Counted from the first letter of the stretch, positions 27,326 to 36,699 are shown. The stretch: 59,256 bases of DNA from Mycoplasmatota bacterium (GCA_016342455.1 JAEIOE010000007.1:1-59256); one strand, 5' to 3'. Program-made: numbers and translations. Notes: generated by a model not told the origin, from the sequence alone.

Positions 27326-28180
27326 TTACTCCTTATCTATTTTCGAATTTAAGTATTCAGTATAGATTTGATTTTTAGGAAGACCAGTCATCTGTGCAAC
27401 TCTTTTCATTGCTTCGGTTTTCTTTAAACCAGTACTTACAAAATAATCTACTTGTTCCACTATACTTAATTCTGATTTTTCTTGTTTTTCAAGATATCCT
27501 TCTAAGATAACTACTAATTCACCTTTCAAATCAGGTAAATCATCATATTCGCTTAAATTCCCACGTATTATTTCTTCGTAGCTTTTTGTAATTTCTCTCG
27601 CAATACAAAATTTTCTATCCCCAAAGATTTCAAACATCGATTGAAGCGTTTGTTTAATTCTATGAATCGCTTCATAAAATATTAAAGTTTCCTTACGATA
27701 TTTTATTTCCTCTAGTTCTAAGTTTCTTTTTGTTGTTTTTGAATCTAAAAATCCATAAAACGTAAAAGGGTGTGTTTTGATTCCTGACATCGTAAGCGCC
27801 GGAAGTAATGCATTTGCTCCAGGCAAGGAAACAACATTGAATCCTGCATCTAATACTTTTTGAACTAAATCGAAGCCTGGATCACTTACTAAAGGCATTC
27901 CGGCATCTGAAACTAAACCAATATTTAATCCGCTTTCTAAATCACTTAATACATTTTGAATCTTCATTGATGAATTGTGTTCATGAAAGCTAATTAAAGG
28001 TTTTTTTATTTCATAATGATTTAAGAGTTTTACAGAAACTCTTGTATCTTCAGCGTATATTTTACTAACTTCTTTTAAAATTTTTAAGGCTCTTAAAGTG
28101 ATATCTTCTAAATTGCCAATAGGAGTAGCTATTAAATATAATGTTGAATTATCTGATTGATAATTAAGATTTCTTTTCAT
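27326..28180 (-). CDS. rsmI: 16S rRNA 2'-O-methyltransferase RsmI
   Basis: Tetrapyrrole-methylase-fold enzyme that methylates C1402 of 16S rRNA; 284 residues. Signature LIATPIGNLEDITLRAL and SDAGMPLVSDPG are present, and the C-terminal segment resembles the usual RsmI tail. I use the second ATG (MKRNLNYQS), which has AGGGGATG about eight bases upstream; the first ATG lies in that site. It overlaps the 3' end of trmN6. Confidence 0.94.
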   Translation of the reverse strand: MKRNLNYQSDNSTLYLIATPIGNLEDITLRALKILKEVSKIYAEDTRVSVKLLNHYEIKKPLISFHEHNSSMKIQNVLSDLESGLNIGLVSDAGMPLVSDPGFDLVQKVLDAGFNVVSLPGANALLPALTMSGIKTHPFTFYGFLDSKTTKRNLELEEIKYRKETLIFYEAIHRIKQTLQSMFEIFGDRKFCIAREITKSYEEIIRGNLSEYDDLPDLKGELVVILEGYLEKQEKSELSIVEQVDYFVSTGLKKTEAMKRVAQMTGLPKNQIYTEYLNSKIDKE

Positions 28181-28922
28181 AAGCTTCATCCCCTAAATGG
28201 AATATTTTTAGTACCTCTTCTGTGTATTGATTATTTTCATCATAGATAACTAAAGGTTTTTCTATCTTTAGGTCTCCGGTGTTTCCATTTGCTCTTGCGT
28301 CAATTAACACCATCATTGCATCTTTAGATTCTTTTGTATAAACGAATTTAATTCTTTTCATAACAAAACCATGTTTATTTAATAATAAAATTATTTCTTC
28401 TAAGCGATTCGCACGGTGTATAAAACTCAGTGAACCACCACTTGTTATCATTTTTCTGGCAGATACAAAGATTCCTTCTAAATCTATATATACTTCGTGC
28501 CTCGCTATTGTAAATGCATCTAAATCATTTAAAAATTCATCATGATGATATTTAAAAAATGGTGGGTTAATCGTTATGATATCAAAACTATTAGTTTCAT
28601 AGTCTTTATATGCTTCTAAGATATCTCTTTTATAGATTTTTATTTGGTTTTCAAGATGATTCAGCTCCACACTTTTTTTAGCTAATGCAACAGCGTCAGC
28701 TTGAATATCTATACCAACAATATCTTTCTCTGTTTTTAAAGAGAGGTATAAAGGTATTGGTCCTAGTCCGGTCCCAAAATCAATAATTTTTTTAGCTCTT
28801 AGGTTAATATTAACAAAATCAGCTAATAATAAAGAATCCAAAGAAAAGCGAAACAAGTCTTTTCTTTGAATAATTTTCAAACCATCATATGCTAATAAAT
28901 CATGGATTTCTTCTTTAAACAT
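28164..28922 (-). CDS. tRNA1(Val) A37 N6-methyltransferase-like protein (YabB family)
   Basis: A 252-residue class I methyltransferase. DFGTGLGPIPLYL binds SAM and NPPFFK is the N6-adenine catalytic motif (NPPF/Y). The N-terminus RKDLFRFSLDSLLLADFV is that of the TrmN6/YabB family. It sits between ricT and rsmI as in B. subtilis, though the intervening yabA is absent. The target, A37 of tRNA, is inferred from the family. Confidence 0.88.
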   Translation of the reverse strand: MFKEEIHDLLAYDGLKIIQRKDLFRFSLDSLLLADFVNINLRAKKIIDFGTGLGPIPLYLSLKTEKDIVGIDIQADAVALAKKSVELNHLENQIKIYKRDILEAYKDYETNSFDIITINPPFFKYHHDEFLNDLDAFTIARHEVYIDLEGIFVSARKMITSGGSLSFIHRANRLEEIILLLNKHGFVMKRIKFVYTKESKDAMMVLIDARANGNTGDLKIEKPLVIYDENNQYTEEVLKIFHLGDEAYEKKS

Positions 28923-28923
28923 C

Positions 28924-29781
28924 TTATTCCTCTAAATTTAATAATTCTTTATCATCAACATCTAAGTTTTCTTGAGACGCTTTTTCTTTAAATTCTATTT
29001 CATCTAAATGGAAGGTATGTTGAGTATCTTTAATTCTTACAGAAACTTGTTTAAGAATAAAGTTAATGCTTGTAACTTTTCCTCCACCTTCAGGAGTTTT
29101 AACATAAGAATCCATTTTTGGCATTATGTTTCTTAATTCTTTATATTGGTCATCTTCATAGTTTATACAACACAAAAGTTTTCCACAAATACCAGAAATG
29201 TTATTTGGGTTTAATGATAAATTTTGATTCTTTGCCATTTTAATAGATACAGGACGGAACTCATTTAAAAATGTAGTACAGCATGTTTGACGTCCACAAG
29301 GACCAATGCCACCTAATACTTTTGCTCCATCTCTTGTTCCCACTTGTCTTAGTTCAATACGTACGTGGAATTCATTCGCTAAATCTTTAACCAATTCACG
29401 AAAATCTACTCTACCTTCCGCATTAAAATAAATTATTAATTTAGCTCTATCTAATGTATATTCGCAGTTTAATAGTTTCATTTCCAAACGGTTTTTAATG
29501 ATCAACTCAGCTGTTTTCTCTAAAACTCTAACTGCTTTTTCTAAATTTTCTTCATACTTATTTACATCATGTTCATTCGCAATTCTTACTATTGGTTTTA
29601 AAGGCGAAACTAACTCATCGTTTCCAATATGCATTATGTCGGAAACTACAAAACCTAATTCCACACCTCTAGCTGTTTCAACAACTACCTTGTCTCCATT
29701 TTTTACATCTATGTTCGCTGTTTCAAAATAATATTTTTTTCCTAAGCGATTAAATTGTATCGCTACTACAGAATGTTGCAT
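28924..29781 (-). CDS. ricT: PSP1-domain protein RicT (YaaT)
   Basis: A 285-residue PSP1 protein. In B. subtilis RicT forms a complex with RicA and RicF that carries iron-sulphur clusters and stimulates RNase Y. Conserved cysteines are intact: GPCGRQTCCTTF and GKLLCC. The C-terminal tail is acidic. Start ATG behind AAGAGGTTATAAGT, overlapping the end of holB by 32 bases. RicA and RicF are not in this window. Confidence 0.93.
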   Translation of the reverse strand: MQHSVVAIQFNRLGKKYYFETANIDVKNGDKVVVETARGVELGFVVSDIMHIGNDELVSPLKPIVRIANEHDVNKYEENLEKAVRVLEKTAELIIKNRLEMKLLNCEYTLDRAKLIIYFNAEGRVDFRELVKDLANEFHVRIELRQVGTRDGAKVLGGIGPCGRQTCCTTFLNEFRPVSIKMAKNQNLSLNPNNISGICGKLLCCINYEDDQYKELRNIMPKMDSYVKTPEGGGKVTSINFILKQVSVRIKDTQHTFHLDEIEFKEKASQENLDVDDKELLNLEE

Positions 29782-30781
29782 ACTTATAACCTCTTTCCAA
29801 GCACATTAGCATTTCATCAAAGGCTAATTTACTGTTGATATTATACTTCATTCTAGATTTTAATCCAAGCATTTTGGCAAGGTTATTTTCTAGGTATTTT
29901 TGAGACATCTTTTCAGATAGACTCTTTATTGTATCAAGTTCATCTTCAAAACAAATATTTTCTAAGCGTCTTAATTGAAAGTTTAGTACATCTTTTTGAT
30001 AAAAAATCATTAATGTCAAAAAGAAATCAGTGATTTCTTCAGAGTTTAAAATATCATCACTATTTTCCTTAAAAAGAATAATAGATGATACAGTCTTTTC
30101 GAGGAAAGCTTTATTGATATCTGTAACAAGTTTTATTACATTTATCATTTGAAAATCTTTAGCAATTTTAATAGCAGAACCCATGTCTACTGTATACTCA
30201 CTTACTGAATTCGCAATATTTAAATCAATTCCGTTTTCAACTAATTGTTCCTTTATTATGTTTCTATCAATCGGTGTAAAGTGTAGGTTTTCTGCTCGAG
30301 AAATAATCGTTTTTAATAAAGAATTATAATTCTCCGTTATAAGAACCTGATAAATTCCTTCTCCTGGTTCTTCCATTGTTTTTAACAAGGTGTTTGCAGA
30401 ATATAAATTAAATTTATCAGCTTCTTCAATAATATAAATCCTTGGCCCTTTTTCGAGCGAAGCTTTTGAGAATTCGGTAATTAAGGAAGTAACTTGTTCT
30501 TTCTTGATTACCTTCCCTTTTGGCTTCACATAAAACAAATTAGGGTGAGTTAAATTATCTACTCTTTTACAGTTATGGCATTCATTGCATGGATTATATC
30601 CATTAGGATTAGAGCATAACAAAGTCTTCGCAAATAATAAAGCTGTAGATGTCTTCTTTGTACCGTTAGGTCCTTCAAAGATATAAGCGTGTGAGATGCG
30701 ATTTTGGTTATAACTATTCGTAATAATTCTAGAAACATCTTTTTGATATTTCCCGACTTCTTCCCATGTCTTTAAAGCCAT
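29750..30781 (-). CDS. holB: DNA polymerase III subunit delta'
   Basis: Clamp-loader subunit, 343 residues from the ATG giving MALKTWEEV; the open frame extends to a TTG that overlaps the tmk stop but GAAAGGAATC favours the ATG. The zinc-binding knuckle C-x8-CHNC (CNPCNEC-type) is present. The P-loop is degenerate (GPNGTKKTS, Lys where a Gly is expected), consistent with delta' not hydrolysing ATP. Between tmk and ricT; the small yaaQ and yaaR genes found here in Bacillus are absent. Confidence 0.92.
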   Translation of the reverse strand: MALKTWEEVGKYQKDVSRIITNSYNQNRISHAYIFEGPNGTKKTSTALLFAKTLLCSNPNGYNPCNECHNCKRVDNLTHPNLFYVKPKGKVIKKEQVTSLITEFSKASLEKGPRIYIIEEADKFNLYSANTLLKTMEEPGEGIYQVLITENYNSLLKTIISRAENLHFTPIDRNIIKEQLVENGIDLNIANSVSEYTVDMGSAIKIAKDFQMINVIKLVTDINKAFLEKTVSSIILFKENSDDILNSEEITDFFLTLMIFYQKDVLNFQLRRLENICFEDELDTIKSLSEKMSQKYLENNLAKMLGLKSRMKYNINSKLAFDEMLMCLERGYKYATFCSSDTI

Positions 30782-30792
30782 ACCGATTCCTT

Positions 30793-31416
30793 TCAAAGAG
30801 ATTTTTTAATTAATGCTATTGCTTCATTAGCTACTAAATCCATAGCCTGTTCTCCATTGATTCTTTTGATGCGATTTGGATATTTTTTTAATAACTCAAG
30901 ATATCCTTCATAGATTTTTTTATGAAACTTGAGCGGTTCAAGGTCTAGACGGTTCTTTTCGCGTTCTTCGGTGGAAAATACGCGTTCTAAGCCGATTTCC
31001 GGTTTCACATCTACAAAGATAGTCAAGTCAGGAAAAACTCCGTCTATTGCAAACATGTTGATGGCAAGGACTTTGTCAAAACCTAAATTTCTACCATAAC
31101 CTTGGTAAGCCAATGAACTATCAACGTAACGATCACAAAGAACGATTTTTCCCGCATTAACAGCTGGAATTATTTTTTGATGGAGATGTTGACTTCTTGA
31201 AGCTGCATAAAGCAAAGCTTCAGTTCTTGGGTCCATTTCTTTATGTTCAACATCATGAATGATGTCTCTAATTTTCTCTGATATTTTAATGCCACCTGGT
31301 TCTCTAGTTATAATTACTTCATAACCCATATCGATAAAATACTTTTCCACAACTTTGATTACGGAAGTCTTCCCAGAACCATCTGGTCCTTCAAAACTAA
31401 TAAATTTACCTTTCAT
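30793..31416 (-). CDS. tmk: Thymidylate kinase
   Basis: Phosphorylates dTMP to dTDP; 207 residues, normal length. P-loop FEGPDGSGKTS, TREPGG and DRYVDSSLAYQGYGR (the DRY motif and LID region) are intact. It ends in TGA, one of the places showing the standard code. First gene of the operon through metG, divergent from the metal ABC transporter. Confidence 0.96.
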   Translation of the reverse strand: MKGKFISFEGPDGSGKTSVIKVVEKYFIDMGYEVIITREPGGIKISEKIRDIIHDVEHKEMDPRTEALLYAASRSQHLHQKIIPAVNAGKIVLCDRYVDSSLAYQGYGRNLGFDKVLAINMFAIDGVFPDLTIFVDVKPEIGLERVFSTEEREKNRLDLEPLKFHKKIYEGYLELLKKYPNRIKRINGEQAMDLVANEAIALIKKSL

Positions 31417-31462
31417 AACTTCACCTGCTTTACCTTACTATTATCTCACAGTTGAGCAATTT

Positions 31463-31493
31463 TTTAAATATATTATTTTATTTAAATATATTA
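31463..31493 (+). repeat. Tandem 13-base repeat in the divergent tmk/znuC-like promoter region
   Basis: TTTAAATATATTA occurs twice, 18 bases apart, within the 110-base divergent intergenic region, just before a possible -10 TACAAT at 31501-31506. It may be an operator for a metal-responsive regulator or simply AT-rich sequence; it does not resemble the Bacillus Zur consensus. Confidence 0.4.
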
Positions 31494-31526
31494 GTATGAT
31501 ACAATATATCAAAAGGAAGAGATATT

Positions 31527-32195
31527 ATGCAAATTGATATTAGAAATTTATCTTTTGCCTATGGTCGCAAAACTATAATCAATGGATTATCTCATTCGAT
31601 AAATCCCGGCGATTATTTAGTGATCCGAGGTAAGAATGGGACTGGTAAGTCTACTTTAATTAAATGTTTGTTAGGCATAAATTCTGTTAAAAACGGAATG
31701 CTTTTTTTGGATAATACCGATATTAATACTTTCAAATATTGGACAAAATTTGGATACGTTAGTCAGGATTTTGATAATTTTAATTATGAATTTCCTTTAA
31801 CTGTTGAAGAATTATTAAAGTTTTCTTCTATAAAAAAAACACAACCACAAGACTACTTGAAGCTCTTGGATCAAATGGGTGTTTTAGACATTTTGAATCA
31901 AAATATAAATTCTTTATCTGGAGGTCAACTTCAAAGAGTTTTCATTGTAAGAGCGATGCTTAACACCCCTGAAGTGCTTGTTTTAGATGAACCTACAGCT
32001 TCCGTTGATAAACAAAATACCGAGTTTTTCTATAAAACTATCGATGCTTATAACAAGCAAGGAATCACCATCATTTTGATTACTCACACAGATTCTCTCG
32101 AGGCATTAAATTACACACATACGCTAACTATGAATTTGGATTTAAGTGTGGATATAGAACAAAAGACTCCTGAAAAGGAGGCTAAGCTTTTATGA
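31527..32195 (+). CDS. Metal ABC transporter ATP-binding protein (ZnuC/MntB type)
   Basis: A 222-residue ABC ATPase of the zinc/manganese/iron uptake family. Walker A GKNGTGKS (35-42), signature LSGGQLQR, Walker B VLVLDEPT and switch His (ITHTD) are present. It is followed by its permease with an ATGA overlap, and has AAGGAAGAGA upstream. It and the permease are the only plus-strand genes here. No solute-binding protein is encoded next to them. Confidence 0.9.
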   Translation: MQIDIRNLSFAYGRKTIINGLSHSINPGDYLVIRGKNGTGKSTLIKCLLGINSVKNGMLFLDNTDINTFKYWTKFGYVSQDFDNFNYEFPLTVEELLKFSSIKKTQPQDYLKLLDQMGVLDILNQNINSLSGGQLQRVFIVRAMLNTPEVLVLDEPTASVDKQNTEFFYKTIDAYNKQGITIILITHTDSLEALNYTHTLTMNLDLSVDIEQKTPEKEAKLL

Positions 32196-33067
32196 TTTTA
32201 TCCTTTTTGAATGATTTATTTACTTTGGATTTCATGTATAGAGCACTAATTGCCGGATTGATACTCGGAATTTTAGCTCCTTTAATTGGTTCTATCGTTG
32301 TTGTTAGAAGATTATCATTTATTGCAGATACTTTAGGTCATTTCTCTTTGGTTGGGATAGCTGTTAGCTTATTCTTATCTACCTTAGGAATATCGATATT
32401 CTTTGAAAGACCACTTTATTTAGGAATTGCTTTTGCAGTTATTGGTGGTTTTCTAATTGAGTTATTTAGGAGATCCTATAAAAACTATAAAGAAATATCG
32501 ATGGTTATCGTTATTTCATTAGGTTCAGCCTTAAGTGCAATATTCTTCTCACTTTCTAAGAAAACTGGTTCGTTGTATAACTATTTATTCGGTTCTATCT
32601 TAACAATAACAGATTATTATCTTGTTTTAATTATTATTATCGCTGCCATTGTAATAGCTTTATTTATCATATTTTGGAAACAAATTCTTTCTATTAGTTT
32701 TGATGAAACTACGGCGAAATTTTTAGGAGTGAATGTAGGTTTATTCCAAATGATGTTTATGATACTTCTATCTGTAGTTGTTTCTGTTTTATTGGAAGCG
32801 GCTGGCGTTTTATTGATTTCATCAATGATGATTATTCCTGTAGCTTCCGCAATGAGAATTAGTTGGAGTTTTCGATCAACTTTAGTAATCTCGATAGTAT
32901 TTTCAGAGCTAAGTGTTTTCTTTGGCTTATGGGCAGCTTATTCCTTTAAGATCCCATCTGGGGCAGCTATTGTTTCAGTTAGTATTATCATCTTAATAAT
33001 TATCGCTATGGTAAAACGAATTGTGCAAAAACGCAATATTGCAAATCTAGAAGAACTTCAAAAATAA
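32192..33067 (+). CDS. Metal ABC transporter permease (ZnuB/MntC type)
   Basis: A 291-residue integral membrane protein of the ABC-3 family with eight to nine hydrophobic segments. Family features include APLIGSIVVVRRLSFIADTLGHFSLVGIA near the N-terminus and GVLLISSMMIIPVASAMR in the second half. Its start overlaps the stop of the ATPase gene (ATGA). With the ATPase it forms an importer for zinc or manganese; which metal is not decidable from sequence. Confidence 0.9.
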   Translation: MILSFLNDLFTLDFMYRALIAGLILGILAPLIGSIVVVRRLSFIADTLGHFSLVGIAVSLFLSTLGISIFFERPLYLGIAFAVIGGFLIELFRRSYKNYKEISMVIVISLGSALSAIFFSLSKKTGSLYNYLFGSILTITDYYLVLIIIIAAIVIALFIIFWKQILSISFDETTAKFLGVNVGLFQMMFMILLSVVVSVLLEAAGVLLISSMMIIPVASAMRISWSFRSTLVISIVFSELSVFFGLWAAYSFKIPSGAAIVSVSIIILIIIAMVKRIVQKRNIANLEELQK

Positions 33068-33072
33068 ATATA

Positions 33073-33097
33073 AAACGCTGATTGAAACTCAGCGTTT
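33073..33097. terminator. Bidirectional terminator between the metal permease gene and truA
   Basis: AAACGCTGA / TCAGCGTTT stem with a seven-base loop; T-rich on both sides (TTTTTTTAA on plus, TTTTATATTTATTTT on minus). It serves the two convergent operons. Confidence 0.92.
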
Positions 33098-33099
33098 TT

Positions 33100-34065
33100 T
33101 TAATATGTAATCTCTTCTAAATATAAGCCCGCAGCGGGTGCTAGGTTTTTGGTATGTTCTCTACTTTTTTCTTTGATAATATCCGAGATACTTAGTTCTA
33201 GATTGCCATTTGAAATCTGGACTAAAGCAAAAACTATTATCCTTATCATATATCTAAGAAATCCATTACCCTCAAATACCAATGTCAATTCGTTTTGTTT
33301 TTGAATTAACTCCGCATTGAATATTGTTCTTATCGTCGAATCTGGATCTCCCTTACAGAAACTTTTAAAATCATGAGTTCCAACTAGTTGTTTCAAATTT
33401 TCTTCTAGTATTTCTATATTAAGTTCTTTAATAAACCATTCATAATTGATTCTGAACGGATTTATTTCGTTCACAACCATCTTATAAATATATCGTTTTT
33501 TATAGACATCGTATCTTGTATGAAATAATGGATGTACTTCTTTAACTGATTTTACTATTATATCCTTTGGTAACTGAGTATTTAAGTAATTTAACCATTT
33601 TTCTTCTGTTAGAGGTTTATCACTGTTAAAGTGAAATACATAGTTTAAAGCATGTACTCCCGCATCGGTTCTTGAAGCTCCTTGAATTAGAGTATCTGCA
33701 CCATTAATAAAAGCGATAACCTTTGTTAATTCGCCTTGTATCGTTATTTGATCCTTTTGGATTTGAAATCCACTATATCTGTGACCATCATAACTAATAA
33801 TCGCTTTAAACCTTTTTGAATCCTCTAATGTTGTCATTAATATTATTCTATTTACTAACTCGTCTTCAAAGCCTAGTTTTACTGGGTTACCTAATTTATT
33901 ATAGCCATAAATCATATGTGAATTGTCATCAAGAGATAGAAGTAAATCTTCAAACAATTCTTGATTTTCTTCTATTACTTTTTTTACTGAATCTATTCCA
34001 TAAACTACTAAATCGTCTAGTTTAAGTCCTACCTCATTATGTAGTGTTTTAATATCAAAAACCAT
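33100..34065 (-). CDS. truA: tRNA pseudouridine synthase A with N-terminal extension
   Basis: Makes pseudouridine at positions 38-40 of tRNA anticodon stems. The TruA core runs from about residue 85 (KAIISYDGHRYSGFQIQKD) to the end, with catalytic Asp134 in GASRTDAGVHA. The core is normal length, but the protein is 321 residues because of an 84-residue N-terminal extension that I do not recognise. The first ATG has AAGGTGATATAAC upstream; no internal start near residue 77 has a ribosome-binding site, so the extension is probably translated. Follows ecfT by one base, as in B. subtilis. Confidence 0.92.
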   Translation of the reverse strand: MVFDIKTLHNEVGLKLDDLVVYGIDSVKKVIEENQELFEDLLLSLDDNSHMIYGYNKLGNPVKLGFEDELVNRIILMTTLEDSKRFKAIISYDGHRYSGFQIQKDQITIQGELTKVIAFINGADTLIQGASRTDAGVHALNYVFHFNSDKPLTEEKWLNYLNTQLPKDIIVKSVKEVHPLFHTRYDVYKKRYIYKMVVNEINPFRINYEWFIKELNIEILEENLKQLVGTHDFKSFCKGDPDSTIRTIFNAELIQKQNELTLVFEGNGFLRYMIRIIVFALVQISNGNLELSISDIIKEKSREHTKNLAPAAGLYLEEITY

Positions 34066-34066
34066 G

Positions 34067-35029
34067 TTATATCACCTTGATAACTATGGCGCCTGCGAAG
34101 CACAATAGTGTAAATACTCCACTGTATACATCGATCATAGAAAACTTAAGAACATTTATTCTTGTTCTTGATTGTCCTGGAACAAAGTTTCTGGATTCCA
34201 TAGCGTCGGCTAATTCTTCGCTTCTCATAAATGCGATAATAAACATTGGAACTAATAAGGATATAATTTGTTTTAATTTATCTTTCAATTTTCCTTCACT
34301 GAAGTCGGCACCACGGCTCGCTTGAGCAGCCATAATTTTTTGTGCTTCATCAAAAATAGTAGGAATATATCTTAGACTTAAAGAAATAATTAATGCAAAG
34401 TCTTCTGAATTAAAACCGATTTTTTTTAATGGTCTCAATAAACATTCAATTCCGTGAGTCAAATCTGTTGGTTTTGTACTTAAGGTTAAAACAGTGGTAA
34501 AAGTGATTATAATCAAGATTCTAACGATAACAAACACTGACATTTCAATTCCTTTTTCATATATTGTTAGTGAAAAAGAATAAAAATCAGTTCCATAGCC
34601 AACGTATCTTAAAATAAAGTATACTCCAAAGACAAATGCTAAGAATAATAAAAATTTAAATTTCCCTAATCTTAACAGTATTCTCCAAAATACAAAAGCG
34701 AGTACAATAGCTAAAACAGAATATAAATTAAAATGTAATGTGGCTTGCGAAAGAATTTTACCTTCTGTATTTAACGCAATTTGAAAAACAAAAGTAAAAA
34801 TTAGTAATACAAAAATTGCACGAAGCCCCTTCGCTACTTTAATGATTGATATTTGACCAATCAATAAAATGAAAATAGCGGCTGCTAAAGCGATAGATAA
34901 TTGAGTAATATTTTCTAGCATGAAAACCGCTATCATGAGAAATAATACTGATATAATTTTAGTTCTAGGGTCTAATCGATAGAAAAATCCTTTTCCTGGA
35001 ATATATTGACCAATAATGATACTATTCAT
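34067..35029 (-). CDS. ecfT: ECF transporter transmembrane subunit EcfT
   Basis: Energy-coupling factor membrane component shared by vitamin and metal S-components; 320 residues, longer than the usual 265. Six to eight hydrophobic segments are predicted. The coupling motif MAAQASRGADF and the second MRSEELADAMESRNF match the ARG-type motifs that contact the ATPases. The extra length lies in the hydrophobic middle (about residues 95-165). It overlaps the ecfA2 end by eight bases. Confidence 0.94.
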   Translation of the reverse strand: MNSIIIGQYIPGKGFFYRLDPRTKIISVLFLMIAVFMLENITQLSIALAAAIFILLIGQISIIKVAKGLRAIFVLLIFTFVFQIALNTEGKILSQATLHFNLYSVLAIVLAFVFWRILLRLGKFKFLLFLAFVFGVYFILRYVGYGTDFYSFSLTIYEKGIEMSVFVIVRILIIITFTTVLTLSTKPTDLTHGIECLLRPLKKIGFNSEDFALIISLSLRYIPTIFDEAQKIMAAQASRGADFSEGKLKDKLKQIISLLVPMFIIAFMRSEELADAMESRNFVPGQSRTRINVLKFSMIDVYSGVFTLLCFAGAIVIKVI

Positions 35030-35885
35030 TCTTCGTCACCCTATTCAATTCGTTGATTACATCTTCAGCGGTTTTTTGATAGATATCTACATCTAAGTTT
35101 AAAGTTTCTTTTATATGTTTTAATGTTTTTACAGTATTTGGTAAGTCTAAATGATTGTTTTTTAGGATATTGCTTTTAAATAATTTCTCTGGCGTTCCTT
35201 CAAATGATAATTCTCCATCTTTTAATACAATCACCCTATTAAAATATTGATATACTAAATCCATATCATGCGTAATTATTATTATTGTTTTATTCGTTTT
35301 TTTATGAATGTCAGTAAATAACTTCATTAATGTAGTTTTACCCTCCGGATCTAATCCACTTGTAGGTTCATCTAACACTAATATTTCAGGATCTAAGGCT
35401 AAAATACCGGCGATACTTACTCTTTTCTTCTCTCCCCCACTAAGGTTGAAAGGATTTCTATTTAAGTAAGTTTCATCTAAACCAACTAATTTTAATGAAT
35501 CCAATGCTAATTCTTTAGCTTTTTCTTTTGGAACTTTAAAATTCATTGGGCCAAACATAACATCTTTCTCAACAGTATCTTCAAATAATTGGTATTCCGG
35601 AAATTGAAATACTAGTCCAACGTTTTTCCTAATGCTATTGTATTTAATTTTTTTATTTCTTTTTTTGGTTATGATATTACCAAAAATTTCCACTGTGCCT
35701 GATGTTGGAAATATTAATGCGTTCATATGTTTAGCTAACGTTGACTTACCTGAACCAGTATGACCAACTAGAGCAATAAACTCTTCATGTTCTGATATAT
35801 TCAAAGAAATATTTTGAATTGCCTTATAAGTTATCTTTGAATAAGATGCGTATTCATGGGTTACTTCGTTAAAACGTATTCCCAT
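35022..35885 (-). CDS. ecfA2: ECF transporter ATPase EcfA2
   Basis: A 287-residue ABC ATPase of the ECF module. Walker A GHTGSGKST, signature LSGGEKKR, Walker B VLDEPTSGLDP and ITHDMD are present. The C-terminal extension that binds EcfT ends the protein. Starts 25 bases inside ecfA1 with AAAGGAAAAATT upstream, so the genes are coupled. Confidence 0.95.
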   Translation of the reverse strand: MGIRFNEVTHEYASYSKITYKAIQNISLNISEHEEFIALVGHTGSGKSTLAKHMNALIFPTSGTVEIFGNIITKKRNKKIKYNSIRKNVGLVFQFPEYQLFEDTVEKDVMFGPMNFKVPKEKAKELALDSLKLVGLDETYLNRNPFNLSGGEKKRVSIAGILALDPEILVLDEPTSGLDPEGKTTLMKLFTDIHKKTNKTIIIITHDMDLVYQYFNRVIVLKDGELSFEGTPEKLFKSNILKNNHLDLPNTVKTLKHIKETLNLDVDIYQKTAEDVINELNRVTKNE

Positions 35886-36652
35886 AATTTTTCCTTTATT
35901 TTTTGGCTTTCTACTTTAGAAGCAACCTCTAAAGCCACTGGCAATTCTAAGTGACATTCTCGGAATACTTCTGGTTTTTTTAATAAATCATTTGTTGCTT
36001 CAAAGGCATATACTTCCCCTTGATTCAAAATTAACATTCTATCTGCTAAAAGTGCTTCATTTACATCATGAGTAATCATGATGATAGTCAAACCTTCTTT
36101 GTTTAACGTTTTGATATATTCTATTAAATCACTTCTAGTGTATGGATCTAACATTGAAGTTGCTTCATCAAATATCAAAATATCCGAATGCATCGCTAAT
36201 ATTCCCGCTATAGCTACTCTTTGTTTTTGACCGCCAGAAAGATTTGAAGGTTGTTTATCTAAGTATTCTTTCATCCCTACTTTTTGAGCGTAAAAATCGA
36301 TTTTTTCAAGCATTTCTTCTCTCGGAATACACAAGTTTTCCATACCAAAAGCGATGTCATCTCTTACAGTGACACCGACAAATTGATTATCCGGGTTTTG
36401 AAATACTATACCAATTTTCTTTCTTAATTCATAAGCTGATTCATCATTCAATAAAACTTGATCTATTAAAATTTCACCACTTTGTGGTTCTAATAATCCA
36501 ACTAATGTTTTAGCTAAAGTTGATTTCCCAGAGCCGTTATGCCCAAGAATAGCAATCCATTCTCCCTTTTTAATCTCGATATTTACATTTTTTAATCCCA
36601 GTTTTTTCTCATTATAAGAAAAACTGACATCTTTAACTGAAATAATACTCAT
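35861..36652 (-). CDS. ecfA1: ECF transporter ATPase EcfA1
   Basis: A 263-residue ABC ATPase partner of EcfA2. Walker A GHNGSGKST, LSGGQKQR, LIFDEATSMLDP and ITHDV are intact. I start at the ATG giving MSIISVKDVSFSY; the open frame extends 15 bases to a TTG that has no family support. No S-component gene is near, as expected for a shared group II ECF module. Confidence 0.95.
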   Translation of the reverse strand: MSIISVKDVSFSYNEKKLGLKNVNIEIKKGEWIAILGHNGSGKSTLAKTLVGLLEPQSGEILIDQVLLNDESAYELRKKIGIVFQNPDNQFVGVTVRDDIAFGMENLCIPREEMLEKIDFYAQKVGMKEYLDKQPSNLSGGQKQRVAIAGILAMHSDILIFDEATSMLDPYTRSDLIEYIKTLNKEGLTIIMITHDVNEALLADRMLILNQGEVYAFEATNDLLKKPEVFRECHLELPVALEVASKVESQKIKEKLWEYVLTK

Positions 36653-36699
36653 ATAAGCACCGTCCAACTTAACATTATAACAAAATATGTTTAAATTAC

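Noticed and set aside
31441-31500. Zur or MntR box before the metal transporter
   Set aside because: The repeat is direct, not palindromic, and does not match Bacillus Zur or MntR consensus sequences; kept only as an unassigned repeat.
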